The notes below the pieces were generated by a model. That model was not told the origin of the DNA, did no database searches, and saw only the letters and a program-made list of their open reading frames with translations. Below are positions 22,154-34,067 of a stretch of DNA of 64,000 nucleotides, in pieces. This stretch comes from Trachythela sp. YZ-2020. Taxonomy: Eukaryota; Cnidaria; Anthozoa; Malacalcyonacea; Clavulariidae. The first letter of the stretch is position 1. Each line of letters starts with the position of its first letter. The stretch spans positions 2,976,001 to 3,040,000 of the forward strand of contig JADLSH010000190.1 of NCBI GenBank assembly GCA_016169945.1. The letters are read 5' to 3'. The position numbers were made by a program, and so were the translations under genes.

Positions 22154-25100
22154 CTTCAATTTCGCACTTCCAGTCGCTCCCGAAACTTTCAGACCAAGTT
22201 TTGTCATTTCTTTCAACGTCAAGCAACTAAAACAATAATGCAAGAGTCAATAATTGCAATTCACTTCAAACTACACTTTTAGTTTTACACTGTCCTTTGA
22301 ACAAAATTTAAATTGACAAGCTGGAATGGCCCCGTTGCCGTTGCATAACACCAATAGTGCATCCAGTCATAATCCAGTGATCAGAATATTCCATTGTCAT
22401 GCAGTCACTCATTGTTCCGACTTATATTAGCGTTTATATGTAAACGGCCTATTTTTTTCAAAGAAATCGACAGACATGCTTTTGTTTTTCTTCAAAGAAA
22501 CCTTTGTTAATAGGTTAACTAGCCTACTGGAAAAAGCAAATCTAAACTCTGGTGGCGGTACATCAAATATAAAATTATAAAATCTACCTGGCTTTACGAT
22601 CCTTTTGAAAATATGTGAATAGAGCATCATAAACCTATCGAAAACATAATCATCAATAATCATAATTGTTGGTTAGTACTGTACATTTGACATCTAATAG
22701 TCACAGAGTGAACTTTAAGAGTACATGAAAGGGTTTTTACTGATAGCTTATATAATAATGTAGTTATATGGAGAAGTATTTGTGGATTATGATTTATGTA
22801 ACTATATTTATTCAGGGATGGATTTACTAGGGGGGTGCAGGGGGTATCAAATATCCCCTGTTTCAAAAGTTCATGATCCGGGTCAAAACAAATCAAAATA
22901 CCCCTGTTCTGAAATTGCTTTTTGTTCAAACCCCTGTGTCCCCAATATCTAGTGGTAGTAAAGCAGATATTTATTCAGGAAAACTGACACCCACTGTTCA
23001 CACACGCCCAACCTTGGGGATAGCATCTGTCATCAAATGCTCCACTTCTACGAAACTTCGACGTTTCGAGCGAAGGCTCTTCATCTGGAAAACAGCGACA
23101 AAAGGCTACCAGTCAGAAGGATTAAATTCTTCAAATATAAAAACTATTAAATATTAATAGGATATGCTTTATCTGCACCTTGTTGACATCTCCTAACTTT
23201 GATCTTCCCCGCACTAAATCTGAGACACTTAAGAATTCATCTTCTGTCACAGGTTGAAAATCGTTGTTTCCAGATCTACATGTTGTATTTTGTTTGCCAT
23301 CTATATTACAACATAATAACATTTATTATATAAACATAAGTGTTATATAGAGTTATACGATATTTTTACGTGTGAAAATATCATTTTTGCAAGCCAATCA
23401 AAAACCTATTACTATTTGTGTACTATTTACATATTTGTTTTGAGTTTCTATATGAATTGTCGTTTGTTTATAATTTGTTTATAAAATAAACAGAATAGTA
23501 CATGCTTGCTTGGAAATATGGAATTTATTTCTCGTGTTGAAGAGAATATTGCTCACTCGTGAGCAATATTCTCTTCAACACTCGAAATAAATTACATATT
23601 TCCGCGCAACCATGTAATATTCTCTATATATTATATATTAAGGAGAAAAATGCGATAAATGAGTAAGTTGTAATATGGCAATCAATCACAAATTATAATT
23701 GTTATGCAGTCATATACTACTTCTGAGTCTGAACCGTCTTATATAATATAGGTCAGATTTAAAAAAAAAGATATGAGAATTATGTATCATGTGGGGTTAT
23801 TCGCAACTGTTCATATTAGAGGTGTTGAATTTGAGGAGTGTCTGTATAAGGAGAGGTTCGACTGATATAATATCAAAAACATGTTGGGACTTACGTTTAA
23901 AATCTGTATTGACATCATTAACCTTTGAGCCTTGCCCTTGGAAACGATTTATGTTTTCTAAATGGTATAAATAATTATAATAATAGATCATATGATTGAA
24001 CTACCTTCAGGAGAGATTAAGAACATTTAATCCTTCTCCTGAAGGTTAAATTATTAAAGACGTTTTGTGCGACTAACCATCTGAAAAGGCGTTGATTAAG
24101 TGTTTTCAGCAGGAATCATTGAAATACCATTTGAATTTGTGCAGACACATTTAAAGAGCCTACTACATTTTAACAACATTTAGCACTCAAAACCTAAAAT
24201 TCCATGCATTTTTGCAGGCTCATTTTGAAGTTATGAATTTTGCTCGCAGGCGTCTAAAAAAGGTATATTAATTTCCGTTCGAGTATTCTATCTACTAAGA
24301 CATTCTACTAGTGCACTCTGGTTTTCAGGTAGTTCAGACACAAACCATGACATGCAGTTATTGAAAAATGCTATCTACATTAATAGACAATTTGCATTAT
24401 AGACTAATTTTTGATCTAGGCAAAAAAAAGTATATTGCGGGAAAGAACATACTAAAATTAGTAAAATTACAAAGTTTGGTTGCGAAATGTTGTAAAATGC
24501 GGAAAATATAGTCTTGCAAAGTTTGCAAATTTTGTATACTTTTGTATTACGTGCGGAAATTCCTACCACATTTGGGTCGAAATGACAAAATTTGCAAACT
24601 TTACAAGGCTATATTTTCCGCATTTTACAACATTTCGCAACCAAACTTTGCAATTTTACTAATCTTATTATGTTCTTTGTAGCTGTTGTGATTGTTTCCC
24701 TTTTCCTTGCCTAGAACAAAATTTAGTCTATAATGCAAATTGTCTATTGGATCCCTGAGTTTGGGATATCTCTATTCCCATTTTTCTGATCCCAGAGACT
24801 TAAAACTACCCACCCATGTGACAAGCCTAATTGCAATCAAAAGCATAGTTTAAGATCATAAACACATAATGAGCATTAATTACTTAATTATGATAATACC
24901 TGTCGCAGCACATTCCTGATGAAGAATCATGAAGTCTTCACCGGCAGTGTTTGTACTGGGTTGCATTCCAGTGTGTAGTTGAAGTTTATGAACCTTATTC
25001 ATTTGTTCCGATGTTAAACGGCATAATTCCTTTGATATTGCCTATTAAAGGGTCGAAATTAATTTAGGATTATTGATAACCAATCTACATCTAGTGGATT

Positions 25101-27209
25101 TCTGAAAGGTGAAGGGTGGGCATTTGATACCTTTTGTTTCGCTTCTATTTCATCACTTTCTTTTATCAATACTTTAAAATTTTCTTTTGCTTTCTGAAGT
25201 CTTCCAATCAGTCCAACTGGATTAATCTAAAACATTATTAAAAAAATCTCACATCTTGTCAACAAGATGTGTTCGCAAAACAGACATGTAGCAAGCTTGT
25301 CAACAAGTTGTAACAATGTTATCATTCAATCAGGTTGCTACAAGGTTGTGACTCACAACTTGTTAACAATAAGTTGTTGAATTTCTGGAGTTGGAATTGG
25401 AGGTTTCCCACTTTCTCATTCAAGATTAAAAGTGTATGCTTGTTCCACCTAGGACAAAGTATCATATTATATGACCATATATATCAGCCAGATCATTTAA
25501 ATTCAAGTTCAGGTTTAGACCAGTTTCCAGCATAAAATATTGGCCCAGTGCACCCCAATCTCAACCAGTTGGCCCTTGATCAGCTAGGGTGGAAGAGCCT
25601 GGAAGAAGAAGGGCATGTATCATGGCCCAGCTCATATGTTTAAGGTAGTATACTTATTTTCTGTTCTTGTATCTATTATAGTGTGTAATTAGTTATTTGT
25701 ATTATTTTTGTATTTTATAATCTTATGCCCCACTATACCAGACTGCAGAGTATGGCAAGTGCACACTCGAGAATTATTTTGTCGAATGACTTTGCACACT
25801 TGATCTATATTTATGCCCACACAGCTTGTATTTGTTGCATATTATTGGCAGTTTTAAACATTAACACCAACTTAAGTGCACACTTGGCTAAAGTTTAGGC
25901 AGGTTTGCACACTTGCACACCTAAATTTATGTTTTGCACACCCGAGATCTCGTCGAAAACTGCCATACTCTGCAGTCTGGCCACTATAATCTCTACTTCA
26001 GTTGAAGTGGCTGGCGTAGCAAAATAAAATTTTATCCTATCCTATAATAAAAGAAATTGCCATATGCCAACATTGCCAAAAATTAAGGGGGTTTAATAAT
26101 GAAATTGATTTGATAGATCACCGATAATCCAGAGTGCATTCGGTGTAGTCTAATCGGAAGATCTTCGGCGTAGAGCTACAGTAAGCCTTGGCATACTGGC
26201 GCACAATCATCTTTCCTGGCGTAGTGGCGTACGCTGTTTTTAACTTGGCGGCGCATAAATACCAATAAAATAATAAATACGTCAAACGATTCAAACGGCG
26301 TATTAACACGGTAACAGGTTTACGGCCCAAAATAATGTCACTAAACGGCGAATGACTTGCGAAACATGTCTTAAACATACCTTATTGATATTTAAAAACT
26401 AATTACGATTTAAACTTCTCAAAAATGGGCCTAAAACGTGTGGAATTTTTGCAGAACTGACTCATACAGTCATAAGCCCTGGCGTGGGTGAGAGTCGGAA
26501 GAATGGGCCAGGGTGGGATGTTGGCGTAGCGTTGCGACTGCTTTGGCGTATCTTCGGCGTAGCATTTACACCGAATGCACCCTGGACGATAATACCACAG
26601 AATACTACACAGAAGGTCATCTCTTATTGCTTTTGCGTAAGCGCTATTCGTCATGATTCGTCACTCAGCAAGTGCCCTAAACAGAAGTAGTCACCCCCCT
26701 GGAAACATTAAAAATGGCTATATGTCCAGGGGGGTGACTACTTCTGTTTAGGCTTGCTTACTAGTGAGGTGCTGAGTACGCAAAAACAATCTAGAGATGA
26801 CCTTCTGTGTAGTATTCTGTGATAATACTATGCTACTTAATATATAGTTATACTTATAATGTATTTAATATACTTCGCTTGGTAAACCATCTTCAAAACT
26901 CTCGCCAAATTGATTGGACAATTTCAGTACAGCATACTTCAAATCCGAGTCAATTTTTTCCACCTAAAACCATGCATAAGATTTAAAATTATGCGACGAA
27001 ATATAAATTCAAATTTACCGCGTAAATTTCAAAACAAACCTGTATGACATTGTATACGATTGTACATCTTAGAGAATACATGTACATATATATTATAAAT
27101 AGATGTATAAGTTATAAATTTAAGGAAAACGATTATAATTTTTGTATTACATAAAAATTTATAAACATACCAAAGCTTCCAAGCGATTTGCTGCTGCTTC
27201 GACCGCCAT
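22154..27209 (-). CDS. SKA2: SKA2-like spindle and kinetochore-associated protein, 7 exons found, 3' end unresolved
   Basis: SKA2 is a subunit of the Ska complex that holds kinetochores on microtubules. Exons on the minus strand: 27209-27171, 26963-26874, 25226-25131, 25041-24900, 23300-23179, 22634-22588, 22226-22154. All junctions are GT-AG and phases agree, giving about 203 codons so far. Exons 1-4 match the SKA2 coiled-coil region: residues such as NRLEALVEKIDSDLKYA, NPVGLIGRLQKAKENF, then QK, LC and MNKVHKLQ in the expected order. Exons 5-7 add about 80 residues (VTEDEFLSVSDLVRGRSKLG, VNKVYDALFTYF, TLKEMTKLGLKVSGATG) that resemble the start of the Ska1 microtubule-binding winged helix. 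Human SKA2 is only about 120 aa, so exon 4 could instead be terminal, with a stop at 24880. The final exon after 22154 was not identified; read-through gives a stop at 21995. Confidence 0.78.
22835..23090. repeat. Repeat fragment with GGATGGATTTACTAGGGGGGTG and a hairpin half
   Basis: A G-rich and then CCCC-rich segment resembling pieces at 35101-35460 and 39375-39430, ending in a half copy of the GACGTTTCGAGCGAAGG hairpin (23049-23087). It lies in a SKA2 intron. No coding signal. Confidence 0.45.
23513..23611. repeat. Palindrome of about 99 bp with 45-base arms
   Basis: The sequence reads GAAATATGGAATTTATTTC...GAGAATATTGCTCACTC and back again, with the centre near 23560 (CTCACTCGTGAG). The arms are almost perfect. 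Intronic foldback element. Confidence 0.75.
24386..24744. mobile_element. TA-flanked MITE, family 1 copy 1
   Basis: The terminal inverted repeats are GACAATTTGCATTATAGAC... at 24386 and its complement ending at 24744. TA flanks both ends, as expected of Tc1/mariner-type target sites. The inside is also palindromic: two arms with TTGCAAAGTTTGCAAATTTTG. A second copy sits at 42670-43023. No transposase. Confidence 0.8.
25241..25385. mobile_element. Foldback MITE rich in TTGTAACAAG, partial copy 2
   Basis: Begins AATCTCACATCTTGTCAACAAG, the same end as the element at 42227. It stops after about 145 bp, so only one half is present. Located in SKA2 intron 2. Confidence 0.65.
25738..25980. mobile_element. 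hAT-type MITE with 20-bp inverted repeats and 8-bp target duplication
   Basis: The left end CCAGACTGCAGAGTATGGCA and its exact complement at the right end define a 243-bp element. The 8-bp CCACTATA flanks both sides (25730-25737 and 25981-25988), as expected for a hAT-superfamily insertion. The inside has several TGCACACTTG words. Located in SKA2 intron 2. No ORF. Confidence 0.85.
26584..26829. mobile_element. Inverted-repeat element with ATAATACCACAGAATACTAC ends
   Basis: The left arm (ATAATACCACAGAATACTAC then AGAAGGTCATCTC, 26584-26640) is repeated inverted at 26775-26829. A second inner inverted pair, CTAAACAGAAGTAGTCACCC near 26680 and its complement near 26735, makes a hairpin. A nonautonomous element in SKA2 intron 2. 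Confidence 0.7.
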
Positions 27210-27692
27210 TTTGCACCCGACTCCTACGTTTCCAGGGATTTTTGAATAATTGCGGATGCGGACAAACGGAATGGCGGATAAAATCCGGACGGAAAACGGA
27301 TACCATGGGAACGGACGAACATAATTCTTGAGAATATATCTCAATGATTTTTTTGATGCTGATTATTTCTGTTGGGACTATTTGATAAGATTTGATGAGA
27401 TGTCTCTGCAAACGGTTTTCACTTTTTTCCATCTATCAAACTGACGTTACGCAATTTTCCCGATTTTCAATTTCGTTTTTCTTGATTTTTCTTCATCAAT
27501 TTGGTTAGGGTTGGTGTTGGGGATCTGGGGTAGGTTTTAGAGTTAGAGTCAGTTGTAAGGCTATTTTACATTTCTTCAAACTTGGAAACAAGTGGGGCGA
27601 CCTCTGTAAACATACATTTAGTGAGGTTTATGCTAAATATACAAATTTATTATGCTTAATTTAATACTGTACAATAATTCAGCCAATCGTAT

Positions 27693-30600
27693 CTAGCTCT
27701 TGTCGTCTGCCAAAACATCTTTAGTACACGTCAAACGCTCTAGTTTAATCTCCAGTTTGACAGACAATGGTGGGGGAGGGGGTGGTGCTTCCTCTTCGCC
27801 ATGTGCTTCATTCAATTCTTCCACTTTTTCTTTCCCTTTTCCTCCTTTGTTTCCTTTCCCGGCAGCAATATTTGCGGATTTCCCCCGGTCGTTTTTCGTC
27901 TTGCCTTTTGAAGGAGGCATCAGCTTCTGATGCTTGTCTCCATCACCTGCGAGAAAATGTGGGTTAAAGATTTTCTGGGTAACTTTCCATTTTACTATCC
28001 CGAAATTACATCACAAGGATTAGGGTTAGGATTAAGGGCTAGGGTTAGGATTAAGGGCTAGGATTAGGATTCAAGGATTAGGATTAACGGTTAGGATTAA
28101 GGGTTAGGATTAAGGATTAGGATTAAGGATTAGGATTAAGGGTTAGGATTAAGGGTTAGGATTAAGGGTTAGGATTAGAAATAGGGTTAAATTCCACCAG
28201 CCCCCCCCCACTAAATTCCACCAGCCCCCCCCACTCCCAGATAAAAAATGAACGGTCCAGCTAATAGGTAGATTTCACTGCTCACTATTGTGCAGCAGAT
28301 GGTGGTTAACCTGCAGTTATCAGAGTGAGAAAATCATGTTAATTCTTCTCATTACACGTAGCAGTCTTGTATTTGGAGGCAAATAAATAAGAATTGAGAG
28401 ATGTAGTTAAATTTTCTTGCTCCTATAACTATCAACATTTCTAAAGTTGAACACCATCTGCTGCCAGGTAACACTTACTGTAACCCACCAACAGTGGCGT
28501 GCTGGCAGGGGGGGGCATGCCCGCCCCCAGTGACGATTTTTAGGGGGCGCCAAAACATAAATGGGGCGCCGAAATTGCACAAAATCACACAAAAGCCTAC
28601 CTACAACTACAAGCATTGCTGTCCAGTCTGTATTATCTCAAAGGATGTAAATTATTAATTGTGAAATGTGAAGTGATTTGGCTTACGATCACTGGTAAGC
28701 TCGCCGTCTACTTCATGAATGTTCGCCGTCTATTTTTCTTTGAAAAAACTAAGTCCTTCCAATACGCAAGAAATGGCATTTCAGGGACTCTAAATTTCAA
28801 AATTTTCCCGGGGGAGGCATGCCCCCCGACCCCCCTAGAGGTCTCGCGTCTACGACGCTCAACCATACACAAATTACAAGGGGGCGCCAAATTTGCAGCT
28901 GGTCTCCCCTGGCGAACACAAGCCAGCACGCCACTGCCCACCAATAGAGCCATCCAGACAAAAATGCCAAAGCAGTCGCATTTTGGACATCGTCAGATAG
29001 TCTGGCTACCTCATAAATGCCCAACACTTTATCTTTAAAAAGTAAAATAGTCTGTCGCTTGACAGAGTAAAATAACAAAGTAGGTCTCTCACCTTTCCCC
29101 TTTTTCTTATCATCATGTCGTTTGGCACTCTGTGGTTCTGTGCCTCCCCCGGTGGACTGATCGTTCACACCTGATTCGTTCTCAGTCCCAGGGCTCTCTT
29201 CCACACACGGACTGCTGACGTTGACCACAGTCTCGCCGTCCAATAATGACGTAAGAAGCACGTGACATGTGCCCACAGTCTTGCGCTCCTGCGGTAGTTC
29301 GAATAATTCGCTGACGTCACGTTTGTCTTTTTTCCCGCCTTTTTCTTTGCCTACCGTCACTTTAATGGCACTCTATGGAACGGGAAAGATTCAGATTTTA
29401 AACCGATACGATGATTAATTTGAGTCAATTTCAGGGCTCTCGCAATGAAAATACTTTGAGAATCGATTAAATCTTGGTTCAATTTGGATAAAAATTAGTT
29501 CAGAAATTTAAAAGAGTTTGTCTGACTTTCCCGGGCTAAAAAGAAGTGAATGCGTAATTAGTGCACGTATAATTTATGCATGAATAAGTATTTATATGTA
29601 TTTATGCAATAAAAATAATTAACATCAAGCTCGAGCGTGGGTGTGTTGTTGTATGTACTATATATTATGCATTTATGCAAGCTTACCATCCAATCGGCTG
29701 CCTGGTTGAGTGGCAATTGACCATGCGTTAGCTTGGCTAATAGCTCACTTTCGTGCTGCCTGCCATATCACACAGAACTTATTATTTTTCACCCACCCTC
29801 CCTCCCTCTCTTGGGGATGGTTGGTTCTTTCCCAGTGTTACATTCTTAATGTGTTTCCTGGTCGTTGTAGACCAGAAGTATTGGTCGGAAAAACTGGGGA
29901 GCTTGGAGGATCTGCATAGTGGCATTTCCCGGGGTTTCTCGTTTAGCTGGCGTTTCCCGGTCGCTGTAGATCGGAGGTGTCTATAGCGTTAATTCTTTGG
30001 GTATTGGAGGGGTTGCATAGCATTGCGTTTCCCGGTCGCTGTAGATCGGAGGTGCCTGTTGGGTTAATTGCTTGGGGTATTGGGGGAGGGTTTGCATGGC
30101 ATTGCGTTTCCCGATCGCTGTAGATCGGAGGTGCCTGTAGGGTTAATTGCTTGGGTATTGGGGGGTTTGCATAGCATTGCGTTTCCCGGTCGCTGTAGAT
30201 CGGAGGTGCCTGTGTCATGGAGTCGCGTTATGTATATATTTGCTTGCTGCCCGTCGGTTGCACCCCTGTCGGTTACTTGTTATGTGTGTTATTGTCTGGT
30301 TATACTGTCCGTTTGTTTGTGGTAGTAGGGGGTGCAGACTGGCGTTGCTTCAAGCATTGTGTTGTCCTGTTTTTATGTTTTCTCGTTGTCACTGCTGACC
30401 GCACCCGCTCGTCGGGCTTGTTCTCCGGCTATTCTGGATGAACTCTTAGTTGGGTTTGTGGGGTTTTTTTCCAAGTTTGTGTGCATACTATTTTTCGTCC
30501 CATGGTTGATCTCAGTTTTGTTTAGGTCGTCATTTTTCTAGGGATTTTGCGGGTTTTGTGGGGTACCTTGAGGATGGGTTGCATGATACAGCAGGGAGTA

Positions 30601-33600
30601 CATTTCTATTGTCTGTCTTTGTCATCAATCCTGGTAAGTTCATAGTATATTTTAGTAGTTCGGTTCCACAGTAGTGTGACAGTAGCTCTGTCCATGGAGA
30701 GGGTAATTCTCGGCATCATCATTTACATTTTGGCAAATCGGGATGTTGGGATGGCCTGAAGTTTCTCTACCTGCAAGACAGCTACACAGGATAGAGTTCG
30801 TGGTTGCCCGGTTTGCAGGGATTTGTGTGAACCCTCTCCAACAGAGCTACACCCTCCAAATACAATTAGGCCATACCTTTGCTAGTGCGAGACACATTGT
30901 ATATATCAGCCTTGTATTGAGACGAGGGATTGTATGTTAATATATACACAAGCTCTGGGATATGAGGTATTTTGCAATCTGATTGTTTCTCTACTAATAG
31001 GATATTAGCTACTATAATATAGCCAACCACAATGCTGCAATCTGATTGGTTGTCTACTAGCAGGATATTTTGTGATATCCTACTAGTAGAGCAATATCCT
31101 ACTAGTAGGGAAAAAACAAAATGGCTTCCAGATTTGTAAGCATGAATGATGAAGAAATTGGAGTTTTGCTTCAAAATAGCACGCCTAAGAACACAAAAAA
31201 GGCAACAAAATTTGGAATGAAGGTTTTTGACGGTAAGCCAAATGTAAATGTGTATAAAATTTATACTTAAAAAGAAATTACGAAAAGTAAACATGTATCG
31301 CAAAATAATCGCTTTTAATTTGCATTTGCCTGATTTGGCCATAAAAACAAAACAAAACATGAAAACATCTTTTATTTTTCGTTTAATTTTATAGAATGGT
31401 TTACCAGCTCAAGGCTATATTATAAGTGAAATATTATATTCGCTCTCGTCGGATATTGGCTGATAGCCAACTCGGCGAAGCGCCTCGTTGGCTATCAGCC
31501 AATATCCGACTCGAGCTCATATAATATTTCTTACATATCCTGCTAGTAGAGAAAAGTAGAAAAATGGCTGGCAGATTAGGACAATTAAATGAAGAGGAAA
31601 TTCAAGTTTTACTTGAAAAAAGTAAATATCCAGAGCTTGTGTATATAATAAAACAGTTATTCTACTCACTCTCGTCGTATATGACTGATAGCCGACTCGG
31701 CACTATCGCGCCTCGTCGGCTATCAGCTCGTATACAACTCGAGTTCGTAGAATAACTGTTAAAAATGCGGAGATATTCAGTCTCTGACTGACTTCCAGTT
31801 CTACTAACAATGCAAAGCCAGCCAATATACAGCACACTACCTTCGTTTTTGCTGACTTTCTTCTCTCCTTAGTATCTGATTTGGTACGGTCTTTCGACGC
31901 ACTAGTTTTAACACCGTGTTTTTCGGATGTTTTCTCACCAGCTTTTTCTCCTACAATAGCCTTATTTTGATCCTCGCTGAGATTGGGATCCTCTGCTACA
32001 TATGAGTGTTTTACGGCAATCACGCTAAAGGTGACGCCATCTTTGAGGAAACTACGAAGTCGATTCAGTTCGGAGATTTTGAACGTTTTACAAAAGTCAA
32101 ACTCCAGCATCTCAACCCAAAGTAGGTTGTCAGTGGAGATACAATCTAGGTTGCCTACAAATGCAAGAAAATGGCCGGTTGGGGTGTTAGTGCATATGCT
32201 GCCTCGTACCATGGCGTCCCCAGAGCATTATTTAGCGTTGTTTTGTGCAGAAAAGCGGGATGAGCGACGCGCGTACGATGGGTTTACATGAAGTATTGGC
32301 ACGTCGCTCATGAATCTATTGTAATACTTCATGTATCCCTATTATATAGCGCCTGGGTATGAGGCAGTTGCATATATATTCCTTTCGCCTCTCTGACCAA
32401 GATTCGATTCCTGCAATATGCAGTTTCCTGATTTCATTTAGTCGCCTCAGCCCCATGTGAGAAGCACGTGTTTCCGGCTTGCTTACTTCTGCGAGAACAC
32501 TGAATCAATAATGATATTTCTACTGTTTAGTTTAGTTTAGTTTAGTTTAGTTTAGTTTCTAGTTTAGTTTAGTTTAGTTTAGTTTAGTTTAGTTTAGTTT
32601 AGTTTAGTTTACCACTCTGAGGTGGACGGAAAGCCTTAACAGGTTTTGCAACCCAATTGACAAAGGTTCCGAGGGTTAGTTAGTGGTTAGTGCCTAAGTT
32701 AAGGGCCCACAGTAATTGGTGTTAAACTGTTGTGGTGTCCCCGCCTTTTTATTTTTATTTTGCATGTGTTTGGGAGTATTTAATTTATTCCCTAATTTGC
32801 AATATGGTTAGCATATAGGCGAAGCTAAATAAATAAATAAATAAATAAGTGCCTAAGGGTTAGTTTTTTTAGCGTAGTTTACTGAAAGAAAAAGTTTGCT
32901 TGTGACGGATTATGATTAATTATTAATTATAATTATTAATTATATTAACCCTCCACCTCGAATAGCTTTGCTAAATGTGGGAGGGTTGTTTTTGTATGAT
33001 TATTTTTGTAACTATTATTATTAAAAGTTTTGAAGTTTTGAAAAGTTTGAAGTTTTGAAGTAAACAATTGTATAACTCATTACATTTAAGAGGCAAATTC
33101 TTTCTACGTCGCGTATTTGCGATGAAAAGCGTTCAAAACCTAAAATCTTTTTGGCGTACCTCCCAAAATTACCCTGTTTTATAATTATTCTCTAGTTTAT
33201 ACTGTTAACTAACTTTTAAGATGCATCTGTGGGTTGAGAAACATAAAAATAATAGGAAATTGTAAATTGAAATACAACAATTAATGATGCTGTAAACTTA
33301 ATGCCATATTTACAGCAATATAATTAGCAAAATTTACTAAACTTCAAACATCGTTTTCTCTTTGGCGTACCATCTAAAATTTCTGTATTTTAGCATTTTT
33401 TCATTGATTATGCATTAAACATTCTTTTTAGGTTTGTTTGCCGATTGAGAAAGTATTAAAAGTTAAAAATTTTCAAATGCACTCATTAAGCAAGTGGCAC
33501 TTTACTTATTAATTTTGAGCGCGTATTACGTAACATACAAAAAAATCTCCTCTTAAACAATTACAATTTACCTTCATTAATATTTGTAGCCGTATCTACT

Positions 33601-33861
33601 AATCCTTCACCATCAATCTTTGCATTGTCTGCAGTTGGTTCTGCTAACAAGTCGTTCATGAACATAAATTGAACATGATATTTGAACTCAATCTTTGGAT
33701 ACTCTCCAGCATCAGGGTCCTTGATAAGTAAATAAAAGATGCTGTTGTTGTTGTTTCTTGGTTGTTGTTGTTATGTTGGTGTTGTTGTTATGTTGGTGTT
33801 GTTGTTGTTATGTTGGTTTTGTTGTTGTTGTTGTTGTTGTTGGTGTTGTAGGTGTTGTAGG

Positions 33862-33940
<79 letters not shown>

Positions 33941-34015
33941 GCTGCTGCTGTTGCTGTTGTTGTTGTTGGTGTTGTTGTTGTCGTTGTCGTTGTTGTTATG
34001 TTGGTTATGTTGGTT

Positions 34016-34067
<52 letters not shown>

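Noticed and set aside
22427..22587. Additional SKA2 exon reading SRLVNLLTK
   Set aside because: It has an acceptor-like start, but including it breaks the phase into the 22226 exon; skipping it keeps the frame.
26118..26690. ORFs on both strands around 26.1-26.7 kb
   Set aside because: Low conservation look, overlapping on both strands, and part of an inverted-repeat element in an intron.
28797..29092. Extension of LRRC43-like exon 11 past 29093
   Set aside because: A GTGAGA donor follows in the right phase for exon 12, and the extension runs into the hAT element.
29897..30218. Possible CRISPR-like array because of regular spacing
   Set aside because: The whole 76-80-bp unit is repeated with no unique spacers, and the genome is animal.
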